NCBI GenBank assembly: GCA_039193455.1
Contig: JBCCWO010000017.1
Location: 18,112 to 82,111, forward strand
Length of the DNA stretch: 64,000 bases
Source of the DNA: JBCBGF01 sp039193455
GTDB taxonomy: Bacteria > Pseudomonadota > Alphaproteobacteria > Rhodobacterales > Rhodobacteraceae
Direction of reading: 5' to 3'
Both the position numbers and the translations under genes were made by a program. Positions 16,409 to 24,971 of this stretch are shown piece after piece. Below the pieces are notes generated by a model. That model saw nothing but the letters and a program-made list of their open reading frames with translations, was not told where the DNA came from and made no database searches. Each line of letters begins with the position of its first letter. The stretch's first letter is position 1.

Positions 16409-17311
16409 TTATCCTGCCATCTCAACTATCACCGCACCCGCTGCGATCAAGGCCATGAGCGCCAGCCTGCGCGGTCCGACCGTGTCGCCGAGAAAGGCCC
16501 ATCCGATCAGCGCGGCAAACACGGTCGATGTTTCGCGCAACACCGCGGCTTCGCCCACCTTGTCCAGCCGGGTGGCCAGCATGATCGACCCGAAAGAGAA
16601 AAAAGCCACAAACGCCCCGATGACACCGCGGGCCATCAGGGGGCCAAGCGCGGGTGGATTGGGCAGGCGGACATAGCGTGCCGCGGCGACCCACGGCATG
16701 AACAGCCCGTCGATGAAGAAAAGCCACGCCAGAAAGGTGAAGGGATCTGCTGTCGACCGGATGCCGTAGGCGTCATAGGTGGTGTAGAGGGCGACAAACG
16801 CCCCGGTCGCGACCGCGAGCGCAAGGGCGGTGGGCAGGTTGGCGCGGTCTCTTTCCAGAAAGATCAGGTTGTAGGCCGCCAGACCGAAGATGCCCGACAT
16901 CAAGACGCCAACCCCCAGCCATTGCCCGCCGGTGAAGGTTTCACCGAAGAGGATGTAGGCCCCGATCACCGTAAAGAAGGGCCCCGTGCCCCGGACAACC
17001 GGGTAGACCACGGTGAACGCGCCATAGCTGTAGGCGCTGGCCTGCAAGACCTTGTAGCCGATGTGGATCACGAAGGCGCCGGCAAAGATCGGCCACATGT
17101 GCGGCTCGGGCCAGGGCACGACAAACAGCGCGAAGGGCGCCGCGATCAGACCGTAAGAGGCGTCAATCGCGCCGCGGGTGAGCCAGGGGTCGTGGCGGCC
17201 CTTTTGCAGCGCACCGAAGACCGCGTGCAGGAAGGCGGCAAGCAGGGCGAGGCCCAGCGCCAGGTCACGCCCGGCCTCGGTGCCTTCCAACGAGATCAGC
17301 CATGCGCTCAC
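16409..17311 (-). CDS. EamA/DMT family transporter
   Basis: This encodes 300 residues with about ten transmembrane helices in two EamA repeats (VVYPVVRGTGPFFTVIGAYILFGE in the first half; AAVLRETSTVFAALIGWAFLGD in the second). Members export amino acids, nucleotides or other metabolites; the substrate is unknown. The start is a GTG at 17311 with a poor ribosome site, so it could be slightly further in. It sits 18 bp after ftsY and 10 bp before yciB. Confidence 0.82.
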   Translation of the reverse strand: MSAWLISLEGTEAGRDLALGLALLAAFLHAVFGALQKGRHDPWLTRGAIDASYGLIAAPFALFVVPWPEPHMWPIFAGAFVIHIGYKVLQASAYSYGAFTVVYPVVRGTGPFFTVIGAYILFGETFTGGQWLGVGVLMSGIFGLAAYNLIFLERDRANLPTALALAVATGAFVALYTTYDAYGIRSTADPFTFLAWLFFIDGLFMPWVAAARYVRLPNPPALGPLMARGVIGAFVAFFSFGSIMLATRLDKVGEAAVLRETSTVFAALIGWAFLGDTVGPRRLALMALIAAGAVIVEMAG

Positions 17312-17329
17312 CGGGCAGCGCGCCCCGCT

Positions 17330-18667
17330 TTAGGCTGCATCGAGCCCTGTCAGCGCGGCCGCAAACTCTTCCGGGTCGAACGGCGCCAGGTCGTCGATCT
17401 GTTCGCCCACGCCAATGGCATGGATCGGCAGGCCGAACTTGTCGGCCAGCGCCACCAGCACCCCGCCCTTTGCGGTACCATCGAGCTTGGTCATCACAAG
17501 GCCCGAGACGTCTGACAGTTTCTGGAAGGTCTCGACCTGGCTGAGCGCGTTCTGCCCGGTGGTTGCGTCGAGCACCAAGAGCGTGTTGTGCGGTGCATCC
17601 GGATCTTTCTTGCGGATCACGCGCACGATCTTGGCCAGTTCTTCCATCAGATCGGCGCGGTTTTGCAAGCGTCCCGCGGTGTCGATCATCAACAGATCCG
17701 CCCCGTCGTTTTCGGCCCGGACCATCGCGTCATAGGCAAGGCTTGCGGGATCGGACCCTTCGGGGGCGGTCAGAACCGGGACATCGGCGCGCTGGCCCCA
17801 GACCTGAAGCTGCTCGACCGCTGCGGCGCGAAAGGTGTCGCCCGCAGCGATCACCACCTTCTTGCCCGCAGCGCGGAACTGGCTGGCAAGCTTGCCGATG
17901 GTTGTGGTTTTGCCCGACCCGTTGACGCCCACCACAAGCACGACCTGCGGTTTCTTTGGATAAAGCGGCAGGGGGCGGGCCACCGGCTCCATGATCCTGG
18001 CAATCTCGGTCGCCATGATCTGTTTCAGCTCGTCCGTGGACAGGCGCTTGCCCATCCGGCCCTCGGCAATGTTCGCGGCAACTCGTAGTGCAGTATCGAC
18101 GCCCATGTCGGAGGTGATGAAGAGCTCTTCCAGGCTTTCGAGCATCTCGTCATCCAGCTCGCGCCGCAGAACGGGCGCATCGGCGCGGCGGCCCATGAGG
18201 CGGCCCAGAAAGCCCGGGCTTGCGGGCGCGTCCGCTGTGCTGGGCGGGGGTACCTCGACCGGTGCCGGTGCTGGTGTCGGCTCTACGACGGGCGGGACTT
18301 CAGCGGGAGCGGGCGGTTGGGTTTCAACCAGTGGCTCGGGTTCGGGTTCGGGCGATGGAGCCGGTTCCGACTCGGGTGGTGGTGTCGGCTTGGGAACTGG
18401 CTCAGGGTCAGGTTGCGGAATGGGTTCCGGCTCGGGGATGGGTTCCGGGTCAGGAGCCAGTTCCGGTTCCGGTACGGGCGTCGGCTCCGGTGCAGGCTCT
18501 GGCGCGACAGCCGTCGCCGGTTCTGCCGCAGGGGTTGGTTCCGGTTGCTCTGTGCGGGGATCGGGGGCCTCTTCGACCCCGCCATCGGCCACGATTGCAT
18601 CCAGCCCCTCCTCAAGTTTCGAGGATGACTTGAACAGCTTGTCTTTTAGTTTTCTGAAGAACGCCAT
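17330..18667 (-). CDS. ftsY: Signal recognition particle receptor
   Basis: This encodes 445 residues. A basic N-terminus (MAFFRKLKDKLFK) leads into a Pro/Glu-rich linker (about 41-143). The N domain comes next, then the GTPase G domain with G1 GVNGSGKTTT at 247-256, GDTFRAAA, DTAGR, TKLDGTAKGG and the closing GVGEQIDDL. FtsY docks SRP-ribosome complexes at the membrane for cotranslational insertion. The linker, with runs of PEP units, replaces the acidic A domain and is unusually proline-rich. First gene of ftsY - DMT - yciB. Confidence 0.97.
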   Translation of the reverse strand: MAFFRKLKDKLFKSSSKLEEGLDAIVADGGVEEAPDPRTEQPEPTPAAEPATAVAPEPAPEPTPVPEPELAPDPEPIPEPEPIPQPDPEPVPKPTPPPESEPAPSPEPEPEPLVETQPPAPAEVPPVVEPTPAPAPVEVPPPSTADAPASPGFLGRLMGRRADAPVLRRELDDEMLESLEELFITSDMGVDTALRVAANIAEGRMGKRLSTDELKQIMATEIARIMEPVARPLPLYPKKPQVVLVVGVNGSGKTTTIGKLASQFRAAGKKVVIAAGDTFRAAAVEQLQVWGQRADVPVLTAPEGSDPASLAYDAMVRAENDGADLLMIDTAGRLQNRADLMEELAKIVRVIRKKDPDAPHNTLLVLDATTGQNALSQVETFQKLSDVSGLVMTKLDGTAKGGVLVALADKFGLPIHAIGVGEQIDDLAPFDPEEFAAALTGLDAA

Positions 18668-18738
18668 TTTAACCCACGGTCCGTGCCCCGTGACTTATGC
18701 CTTTTGCAAAGGGTTTGAAAGGCGGCGCGGCGCAGCGA

Positions 18739-20424
18739 TCAGATCTCGTCCGGGAAATGCTGCATTGTCAGGCGGATCGGGTTCGGGGCGGCCTGCCCCA
18801 GACCACAGATCGATGCATCGGCCATTGCAGTGCACAGCTCTTCCAAGAGACCCTGGTCCCAGCGATCGGCCTGCATAAGCTTTACCGCCTTCTCACAACC
18901 GACCCGGCAGGGCGTGCACTGGCCACAGCTCTCATCCTCAAAAAACCGTAGCATGTTGAGCGCGGCGGCCTTGGCGCTGTCCTGATCCGACAGCACCACG
19001 ACCGCGGCAGAGCCGATGAATGTGCCGTGTTCCTGCAGCGTGTCGAAATCGAGCGGGACATCGTCGAGCGTGGCAGGCAACAGCCCCGACGATGGGCCGC
19101 CGGGTTGGTAGGCCTTGAAAACATGCCCCTCGGCCATGCCGCCCGCAGCCTCGATGATATCGGTGATGGTCGATCCCGCGGGCAAGAGATACACCCCGGG
19201 CTGGGCCACCCGCCCGGAGACCGAGTAGTTGCGCAGACCGACACGCCCGTTCTTTTCGGTCGTGTTCAGCACCTCAGCGCCGAAACGGGCGATCCGGGCC
19301 ACCCAATGCAGCGTTTCGACGTTGTGCACGAGCGTCGGGCGATCGAAGATCCCGACCTCGGCCACAAAGGGCGGACGGTGGCGGGGCAGGCCGCGCTTGC
19401 CCTCGATCGATTCGATCATCGCGCTCTCTTCGCCGCAGATATAGGCACCCGCACCCCGGCGCAGATCGATGTACCCCGGCGCGACGATGCCAGCGTCTTC
19501 CAACGCGGCGATTTCGCGGGCGAGGATTGTTAGCACGGCCGGGTATTCGTCGCGCATGTAGATGAAGCAGGTTTCCGCCTCGACCGCCCAGGCCGCGATC
19601 AGCATGCCTTCGAGGAACATGTGCGGTTCGCGTTCCAGGTGGTACCGGTCTTTGAAGGTCCCCGGCTCGCCCTCATCGCCGTTGACGGCGAGGTAGCGTG
19701 GGCCCGCATAGCCGCGCACAAAGCTCCATTTCCGTCCGGCGGGGAAACCCGCGCCGCCCAGACCACGCAGCCCGGCATCCAAAACGGCGCTTTGGACCGC
19801 TTCGGGATCGCCGCCTTCGCGAAGCGTGGCGAGTGTGAGATAGCCCCCCTCGGCACGGTACGCGGCAAAGCCTTGATACTCTGGGATCACGGGATGCGTG
19901 TCGTTGGCGTGGATCGCTGCCATGACCTTTTCGGGGGTCGCGTGGTCGATGTGGTTGTGCCCGAGTTCACAGGTGGGCGCGGTATCGCAGCGCCCCATGC
20001 AGGGCGCCCGCTCCACGCGCACCTCGGCGGGGTCGAGCCCATCCTCTAGCGCCGCTTTCAGCGCCTGCGCCCCGGCAAGTTCGCACGACAGTGAGTCGCA
20101 GACCCGCACCGTCAGCGCGGGGGGCGGCGTTTCGCCTTCCTTGACCAGATCGAAATGGGCGTAAAAGCTCGCAACTTCCCAGATCTCGGCCATCGACAGC
20201 CGCATCCCTTCCGCGAGCGCGCGCAGATGGGCGGCAGAGAGGTGGCCGTGGGCGTCCTGGATCAGATGCAGATGCTCAATCAGCAGGTCGCGGCGGCGCG
20301 GGCGATCGCCAAGCAGGCGGCGCACCTCGGCCATGGCGTCATCGTCCCACTGGCGCCCCTTTGGCGTCTTGCGCCCGCGGCCACGGCCGGACTTCCAGAT
20401 GCCTTTTTTGTCGTCGAGCGCCAT
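18739..20424 (-). CDS. Fused NuoE-NuoF type subunit (NAD-linked formate dehydrogenase beta-like)
   Basis: This encodes 561 residues. The N-terminal thioredoxin-like [2Fe-2S] domain has Cys109, Cys114, Cys142 and Cys146 (CDSLSC, CMGRC). The NuoF-like part has NADH/FMN motifs (GLGGAGFPAGRKW, NGDEGEPGTFKDR, GAYICGEESAM). The [4Fe-4S] cysteines are 500, 503, 506 and 540. This is the FdsG-FdsB fusion seen in NAD-dependent formate dehydrogenases of Rhodobacteraceae. The start at 20424 has AAGGA; a 54-residue longer frame lacks support. The molybdenum alpha subunit normally encoded next is absent: ftsY follows. It could pair with a distant alpha subunit. Confidence 0.85.
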   Translation of the reverse strand: MALDDKKGIWKSGRGRGRKTPKGRQWDDDAMAEVRRLLGDRPRRRDLLIEHLHLIQDAHGHLSAAHLRALAEGMRLSMAEIWEVASFYAHFDLVKEGETPPPALTVRVCDSLSCELAGAQALKAALEDGLDPAEVRVERAPCMGRCDTAPTCELGHNHIDHATPEKVMAAIHANDTHPVIPEYQGFAAYRAEGGYLTLATLREGGDPEAVQSAVLDAGLRGLGGAGFPAGRKWSFVRGYAGPRYLAVNGDEGEPGTFKDRYHLEREPHMFLEGMLIAAWAVEAETCFIYMRDEYPAVLTILAREIAALEDAGIVAPGYIDLRRGAGAYICGEESAMIESIEGKRGLPRHRPPFVAEVGIFDRPTLVHNVETLHWVARIARFGAEVLNTTEKNGRVGLRNYSVSGRVAQPGVYLLPAGSTITDIIEAAGGMAEGHVFKAYQPGGPSSGLLPATLDDVPLDFDTLQEHGTFIGSAAVVVLSDQDSAKAAALNMLRFFEDESCGQCTPCRVGCEKAVKLMQADRWDQGLLEELCTAMADASICGLGQAAPNPIRLTMQHFPDEI

Positions 20425-20493
20425 AGCGACGGATCCTTTGCCAACGCGCGCAGCATAGGGAGGGGGCGCGATCCGATACCATACGAAAAGCGA

Positions 20494-20511
20494 CATATGC
20501 GGGCGCATATG
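20494..20511. promoter_or_regulatory. 18-bp palindrome upstream of the NuoEF fusion gene
   Basis: CATATGCG and CGCATATG form perfect arms around GG at 20494-20511. It lies 70 bp upstream of the fusion gene start and 74 bp upstream of the divergent small secreted protein gene. The minus-strand stretch TATGGTAT a little closer to the fusion gene could be a -10. This is a good candidate operator for one or both divergent genes. Confidence 0.5.
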
Positions 20512-20584
20512 CGGATGGGCAAAGGTTTGCACAGACCAAAGCGCCACAGTGGCTGGCGCGGCGGCTTTATGGCACGGTGCGGTC

Positions 20585-20983
20585 ATGAAATGTCTGGCAG
20601 TGCTTGCACTCTCCGCGATTCCGGCCGCTGCGGCCTCGGGCGATATCCCGATGTCGGCGGCAGAGTTTGAGGCCTATACCACCGGCAAAACGCTCACCTT
20701 TGCCGCAGACGGGCAGTTCTATGGAATCGAGGAATACCTTGAAGGCCGCCGCGTGCGCTGGGCTTTCCTGGAGGATCAGTGCCAGGACGGGGTCTGGTAT
20801 CCGCAGGGCCAGATGATCTGTTTCGTGTATGAACACATTCCCGATCCGCAGTGCTGGACGTTTTATCGCGGCGACGCCGGGTTGATCGCGCAGTTCGAAA
20901 ACGAAGGTGGCAGCACGACGCTGTTTGAGACACGACAGAGCGCCGAGCCGCTGGTGTGCCTGGGACCCGAGGTGGGGGTTTAG
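20585..20983 (+). CDS. Small secreted protein of unknown function
   Basis: This encodes 132 residues. The signal peptide is LAVLALSAIPAAAA (cleavage likely near residue 18). The mature part has four cysteines (in EDQCQDG, MICF, PQCWT and LVCLG), suggesting two disulfides, and aromatic-rich beta segments. No family is recognised with confidence. The ATG at 20585 is favoured because it begins the signal peptide. Its stop overlaps the convergent xseA stop by 4 bp. Predicted periplasmic. Confidence 0.75.
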   Translation: MKCLAVLALSAIPAAAASGDIPMSAAEFEAYTTGKTLTFAADGQFYGIEEYLEGRRVRWAFLEDQCQDGVWYPQGQMICFVYEHIPDPQCWTFYRGDAGLIAQFENEGGSTTLFETRQSAEPLVCLGPEVGV

Positions 20984-22482
20984 AAGAGCGAGCCCTGTTC
21001 AGGTTTGCTGGGCGGCGCTTTGGTCTTGGCTTTGGCTTTGCCGACACCGGGTTGCATGCGCCCGTCCCGAAACTGGATCTCCAGCGCATCCGATGCCTTC
21101 GCGGCCTTTGCCGTGGTGACAAGGTCGTCCCCCGACCAAACCAGCGCGTAGCCCCGGTTGAGCGTTTGATCGTAGCCGAGGCTCTGGCGGATCCGATCCA
21201 GCGCGGCCAGCGCTTCGGCCCGTGTTTGCTGCGCGCGCCGCCACGCCGCCGCCAAACGGTGCGCCGCGTCCTGCAGGCTTTCCCGCTGGCGACCGATGTC
21301 GCGCCGTACCTCGCGTTGCAGGCGTTCCACAGCCGGGCGGAGGCGGGCCGACAGTTTGTCGAGCGCTGCCCGCTCGCGCGCGACCTGGGCGCGCAGGAGA
21401 TTGGGCCTGAGCGGTGCAGAAAGCTCGGACAGGGCAAGTCTGCGTTTGGCGACGCCGCCCTCTAGCGCGGTGACCAGATCCCGTTCGGCACGGTCATAGC
21501 GTTGGCGGGCGGTGTCGAGCAGCGCCTCGGGCCGGGGCAGGGCGCGGGACAGATCGGCCAGGCGCTGGCGCCGCTGGCCGATGGCATTGGCCGCACTGCG
21601 CGACAGGCGCGCGCCTTGCCCATCAACCCAGGCCAAGAGGTCCACGCGGACGGGCACCGCCATCTCTGCCGCCGCAGTTGGCGTGGGCGCGCGTTGGTCG
21701 GCGGCATAGTCGATCAGCGTGGTGTCGGTTTCGTGCCCCACCGCCGAGATCAGCGGAATGTCCGAGGCCGCTGCCGCCCGCACGACGCTTTCTTCGTTAA
21801 AGCCCCACAGATCTTCGATAGAGCCACCGCCCCGCGCCACGATCAGCAGGTCGGGCCGGGGCAGGGCGCCGCCGGGTGTGAGGCGGTTGAACCCTTCGAT
21901 GGCGGCGGTCACTTCGGGGGCGCATCGGTCACCCTGAACGGCAACGGGCCAGATCAGCACCTTGCGCGGAAACCGGTCGCGCAGGCGGTGAAGGATATCG
22001 CGGATGACCGCACCCGAAGGGGAGGTTGCGACACCGATGATTTCGGGCAGGTAGGGCAGGGGTTTCTTGCGCTCTTGTGCAAACAGCCCCTCGGCCTCCA
22101 GCGCTTTTTTGCGCTTCTCCAGCATGGCCATCAGCGCGCCCACGCCCGCGACCGCCATCTCGTCGACGTTCATGTTGTACTTCGATTGCGCGCCAAAGGT
22201 GGTCAGCCGCCCGGTCACCACCACCTCAAGCCCTTCTTCAGGGGCGACGCTCAGAGAGCTGATTTGCCCCTTCCACGTGGTGCAGGCCAGCACGTTGCGA
22301 TCGTCCTTGATGTCGTAATAGAGGTGCCCGGACCGTGCCCGGAACACCCGCCCAACCTCGCCCCGCACGCGGATGCGCCCAAACTCGCCCTCGATCACAC
22401 GCTTCACGGCGCCGGAGATTTCCGAGACAGAGAACTCGGGCGCGTTCTGGCCCGGCGCGGGATCGTCGATCAGATCGGACAT
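20980..22482 (-). CDS. xseA: Exodeoxyribonuclease VII large subunit
   Basis: This encodes 500 residues. An N-terminal OB-fold (VSEISGAVKRVIEGEFGRIRV region) is followed by the catalytic domain with GVATSPSGAVIRDIL, IVARGGGSIEDLW and SAVGHETDTTLIDYAAD. Then comes the long alpha-helical region typical of XseA. With XseB it degrades single-stranded DNA. ATG at 22482 matches the family start. It is divergent from purD with a 75-bp gap. xseB is not adjacent. Confidence 0.95.
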   Translation of the reverse strand: MSDLIDDPAPGQNAPEFSVSEISGAVKRVIEGEFGRIRVRGEVGRVFRARSGHLYYDIKDDRNVLACTTWKGQISSLSVAPEEGLEVVVTGRLTTFGAQSKYNMNVDEMAVAGVGALMAMLEKRKKALEAEGLFAQERKKPLPYLPEIIGVATSPSGAVIRDILHRLRDRFPRKVLIWPVAVQGDRCAPEVTAAIEGFNRLTPGGALPRPDLLIVARGGGSIEDLWGFNEESVVRAAAASDIPLISAVGHETDTTLIDYAADQRAPTPTAAAEMAVPVRVDLLAWVDGQGARLSRSAANAIGQRRQRLADLSRALPRPEALLDTARQRYDRAERDLVTALEGGVAKRRLALSELSAPLRPNLLRAQVARERAALDKLSARLRPAVERLQREVRRDIGRQRESLQDAAHRLAAAWRRAQQTRAEALAALDRIRQSLGYDQTLNRGYALVWSGDDLVTTAKAAKASDALEIQFRDGRMQPGVGKAKAKTKAPPSKPEQGSLF

Positions 22483-22557
22483 GGGGTAAGGCCTGTCTTG
22501 TACTGCGTTGGGCCCAAGCCTAGAACGCCCCACGCGTGAGGTGAAGGCGAGGCGGCG

Positions 22558-23832
22558 ATGAACATCCTGATTCTGGGCGGCGGGGGGCGTGAACATGCGC
22601 TCGCCTGGGCGGTGATGCAGAACCCCAAATGCGACAAGCTGATCGTTGCACCGGGAAATGCCGGGATCGCGCAGATCGCCGATTGTGCTGCGCTGGATAT
22701 CGAGGATGGCGGTGCGGTTGCGACCTTTGCCGAGGAAAACGCCGTTGATTTCGTGATCGTCGGGCCCGAGGCCCCGCTGGCCGCGGGCGTGTCGGACCGT
22801 CTGCGGGATGCGGGTTTGCTGGTCTTTGGGCCGTCAAAGGCGGCGGCGCAGCTTGAGGCGTCGAAAGGTTTTACCAAAGAGGTCTGCGATGCTGCCGGGG
22901 CGCCGACGGCCGCTTGGGAACGGTTTTCGGATCATGAGGCGGCGCGGGCCTATGTCGCTGCACAAGGTGCGCCGATTGTGATCAAGGCGGACGGGCTGGC
23001 CGCGGGCAAGGGCGTCGTTGTTGCGATGGCGGAAGACGAGGCCCTTGCCGCCGTGGACGACATGTTCGGCGGGGCGCTTGGGGCGGCGGGGGCCGAGGTG
23101 GTGGTTGAAGAGTTTATGGAGGGTGAAGAAGCCTCCTACTTCGTGCTTTGCGACGGGACGGATGTGCTGCCCATCGGGACGGCGCAGGACCACAAGCGGG
23201 TGGGTGAGGGGGACACAGGCCCCAATACCGGCGGGATGGGAGCCTATTCCCCCGCACCTGTGATGACCGACGAGATGCAGCGCCGCGCGTTGGACGAGAT
23301 CGTGCGCCCCACGCTGGTCGAGATGGTCCGGCGCGGAACGCCGTATCAAGGCGTGCTTTACGTTGGTCTGATGATCTCGGACGGTGCGCCGCGGCTCGTG
23401 GAGTACAACGTGCGTTTCGGCGATCCGGAAACCCAGGTGATGATGATGCGGTTGGGTGGGCAGGCCTTTGATCTTATCCATGCAGCGGCAGAGGGGCGTT
23501 TGGCCGAGGCGCGGGTGAACTGGGCCGACGATCATGCGATGACCGTTGTGATGGCATCCGACGGCTATCCGGGTGCCTATGAAAAAGGCTCGGTGATCGA
23601 AGGTCTGGATGTGCTGGCCGAGGACAGCGCGCATATGGTCTTTCACGCGGGCACCGGCAGTCGGGACGGCAAGATCGTTGCCACAGGTGGGCGGGTTCTG
23701 AATGTCACGGCGCGTGGGGCGACGCTGAACGAGGCGCGGGACCGGGCCTATGCCATGGTGGACGCAATCGATTGGCCCGGTGGGTTTTGCCGGCGCGATA
23801 TCGGGTGGCGGGCGCTTGGTGAAAGCCGTTAG
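22558..23832 (+). CDS. purD: Phosphoribosylamine-glycine ligase
   Basis: This encodes 424 residues, full length. The N-terminal MNILILGGGGREHALAW is the PurD signature. The ATP-grasp centre includes IKADGLAAGKGVVVA and the metal-binding EYNVRFGDPETQ segment. It joins glycine to phosphoribosylamine in de novo purine synthesis. Single gene, divergent from xseA, with its stop overlapping the convergent FG-GAP gene by 4 bp. Confidence 0.97.
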   Translation: MNILILGGGGREHALAWAVMQNPKCDKLIVAPGNAGIAQIADCAALDIEDGGAVATFAEENAVDFVIVGPEAPLAAGVSDRLRDAGLLVFGPSKAAAQLEASKGFTKEVCDAAGAPTAAWERFSDHEAARAYVAAQGAPIVIKADGLAAGKGVVVAMAEDEALAAVDDMFGGALGAAGAEVVVEEFMEGEEASYFVLCDGTDVLPIGTAQDHKRVGEGDTGPNTGGMGAYSPAPVMTDEMQRRALDEIVRPTLVEMVRRGTPYQGVLYVGLMISDGAPRLVEYNVRFGDPETQVMMMRLGGQAFDLIHAAAEGRLAEARVNWADDHAMTVVMASDGYPGAYEKGSVIEGLDVLAEDSAHMVFHAGTGSRDGKIVATGGRVLNVTARGATLNEARDRAYAMVDAIDWPGGFCRRDIGWRALGESR

Positions 23833-24527
23833 AGCGCGCAGTCGAGCGCCGCGGCAAAGCTGGACCGGTCGACATAGGGGCCGAGCGGCCTTGAGATGAT
23901 TGCGCCTGCGATAAAGCGCACGGACATCACGGTTTGCCAGTTGCGGCTTGCCACGATCATCTCGGGCCCGTCTCCGCAGTCCCGGATGCCGCCGCCGATA
24001 TCGGGTTCGCCGATACGGTGGTTGGTGAAACCTTCGCTGTCGCCGACGGGGGTGAGCCGGTCGCCGTCAAACCGCACGATTCGAAGCGTCTTGGCGAGGT
24101 GGGGCCTGTCGACATAGGCGATCTCAACTGCGCCGTCGCGGTCGAGATCGGCAATGCCAATGGGCGCAAGCCAGCGGAAACGCGTTCCGATATGGGGTGT
24201 GGCCGCGATCAAGCCGTCTGTGCCATAGACGGCCAACCGTGCACCACGGGTCTGGTCGCTTTCCACCGTGACGACCTCGGGCGCGCCATCGCCATCAAGG
24301 TCCGCCAGGCGTGGGGCCACGTCTTCGAACACGCTGGTTTCCGGCAAGGTCAGGCGCAGGTCGGGCCCGCCCGCAATCTCAAGCACAAGCGTGCCAAATT
24401 CGACATCATCGCCCAGCACGGCGTGGGGATAGCGGTTGGTGGGCTCGGCATAGCGCGCGCCAGTGATCGTGTCGGCCTGCCCCGCCCCGGCGACGAGCGC
24501 CGCGAACAGCGCCGCGCGCGCAAGCAT
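23829..24527 (-). CDS. Secreted FG-GAP/VCBS repeat protein
   Basis: This encodes 232 residues. A signal peptide (ARAALFAALVAGAGQA) precedes two calcium-binding-like FG-GAP/VCBS units, LADLDGDGAPEVV at about 73-85 and IADLDRDGAVEIA at about 123-135. Such repeats build beta-propeller-like surfaces; here there are too few for a full propeller. Its start overlaps the ferredoxin stop by one base, so the two are cotranscribed, though no functional link is evident. Role unknown. Confidence 0.75.
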   Translation of the reverse strand: MLARAALFAALVAGAGQADTITGARYAEPTNRYPHAVLGDDVEFGTLVLEIAGGPDLRLTLPETSVFEDVAPRLADLDGDGAPEVVTVESDQTRGARLAVYGTDGLIAATPHIGTRFRWLAPIGIADLDRDGAVEIAYVDRPHLAKTLRIVRFDGDRLTPVGDSEGFTNHRIGEPDIGGGIRDCGDGPEMIVASRNWQTVMSVRFIAGAIISRPLGPYVDRSSFAAALDCAL

Positions 24528-24850
24528 CAGATCTGTTTTTCCGGCATCTGCACGACCAACCCGTCCACCGCATCGGTGACCTTGATCTGGCAGGTCAGGC
24601 GGGATCGCGTGGCGTCTGGTTCATACGCGAAATCAAGCATGTCTTCTTCCATCGGATCTTTCTCGGGCAGCTTGGCGACCCAATCGGGATGGACGTAGAC
24701 GTGGCATGTCGAACAGGCGCAGGCGCCGCCGCAATCGGCCTCGATCCCGGGAATGTTGTTGTCCCGGGCGCCTTCCATAACCGTCAGCCCATTGGCGACC
24801 TCGACGACGTGTTCGGTGCCGCCGTGTTCGATATACGTGATTTTGGGCAT
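24527..24850 (-). CDS. Adrenodoxin-type [2Fe-2S] ferredoxin
   Basis: This encodes 107 residues. The cluster ligands are Cys40, Cys46, Cys49 and Cys87 (C-x5-C-x2-C), with the acidic interaction region around residues 63-80 typical of adrenodoxin/FdxB ferredoxins. It can carry electrons for Fe-S assembly, P450s or lipoate/heme chemistry. It is not next to isc/suf genes here. It is first of a two-gene unit with the FG-GAP protein. Confidence 0.92.
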   Translation of the reverse strand: MPKITYIEHGGTEHVVEVANGLTVMEGARDNNIPGIEADCGGACACSTCHVYVHPDWVAKLPEKDPMEEDMLDFAYEPDATRSRLTCQIKVTDAVDGLVVQMPEKQI

Positions 24851-24935
24851 GTGCCGTCCCTGCTTGCGTGAATTGGTCTTTCCTAGCCAAGGTCATGACA
24901 GGGGGCCAGCCCCATTTTCAAGGTCGTGATCGGGG

Positions 24936-24964
24936 TTTGTTCGAAGAGATAAATGTTCTATATT
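24936..24964 (+). promoter_or_regulatory. Promoter of the SOS-controlled OB-fold gene
   Basis: TTTGTT (24936-24941) or TTGTTC (24937-24942) serves as -35 and TATATT (24959-24964) as -10, with a 17- or 16-bp spacer. The -10 lies inside the SOS box. Transcription would begin about where the ATG at 24972 lies, suggesting a leaderless mRNA; no Shine-Dalgarno is present. Confidence 0.5.
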
Positions 24965-24969
24965 TGTTC
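24955..24969 (+). promoter_or_regulatory. LexA/SOS box (GTTC-N7-GTTC)
   Basis: GTTC at 24955-24958 and GTTC at 24966-24969 are separated by exactly seven bases, the direct-repeat LexA site of alphaproteobacteria. It covers the putative -10 of the next gene and ends two bases before its start codon. LexA binding should block transcription until DNA damage. An additional GTTC lies at 24939-24942. Confidence 0.85.
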
Positions 24970-24971
24970 TT

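Noticed and set aside
16379..17515. 378-residue plus-strand frame across yciB, DMT and ftsY
   Set aside because: It crosses three well-supported minus-strand genes and has the Arg/Gly/Gln-rich composition of shadow frames.
17991..18878. Ser/Gly-rich plus-strand frame opposite ftsY
   Set aside because: The apparent Gly/Ser repeat is the complement of the PEP repeat in the FtsY linker.
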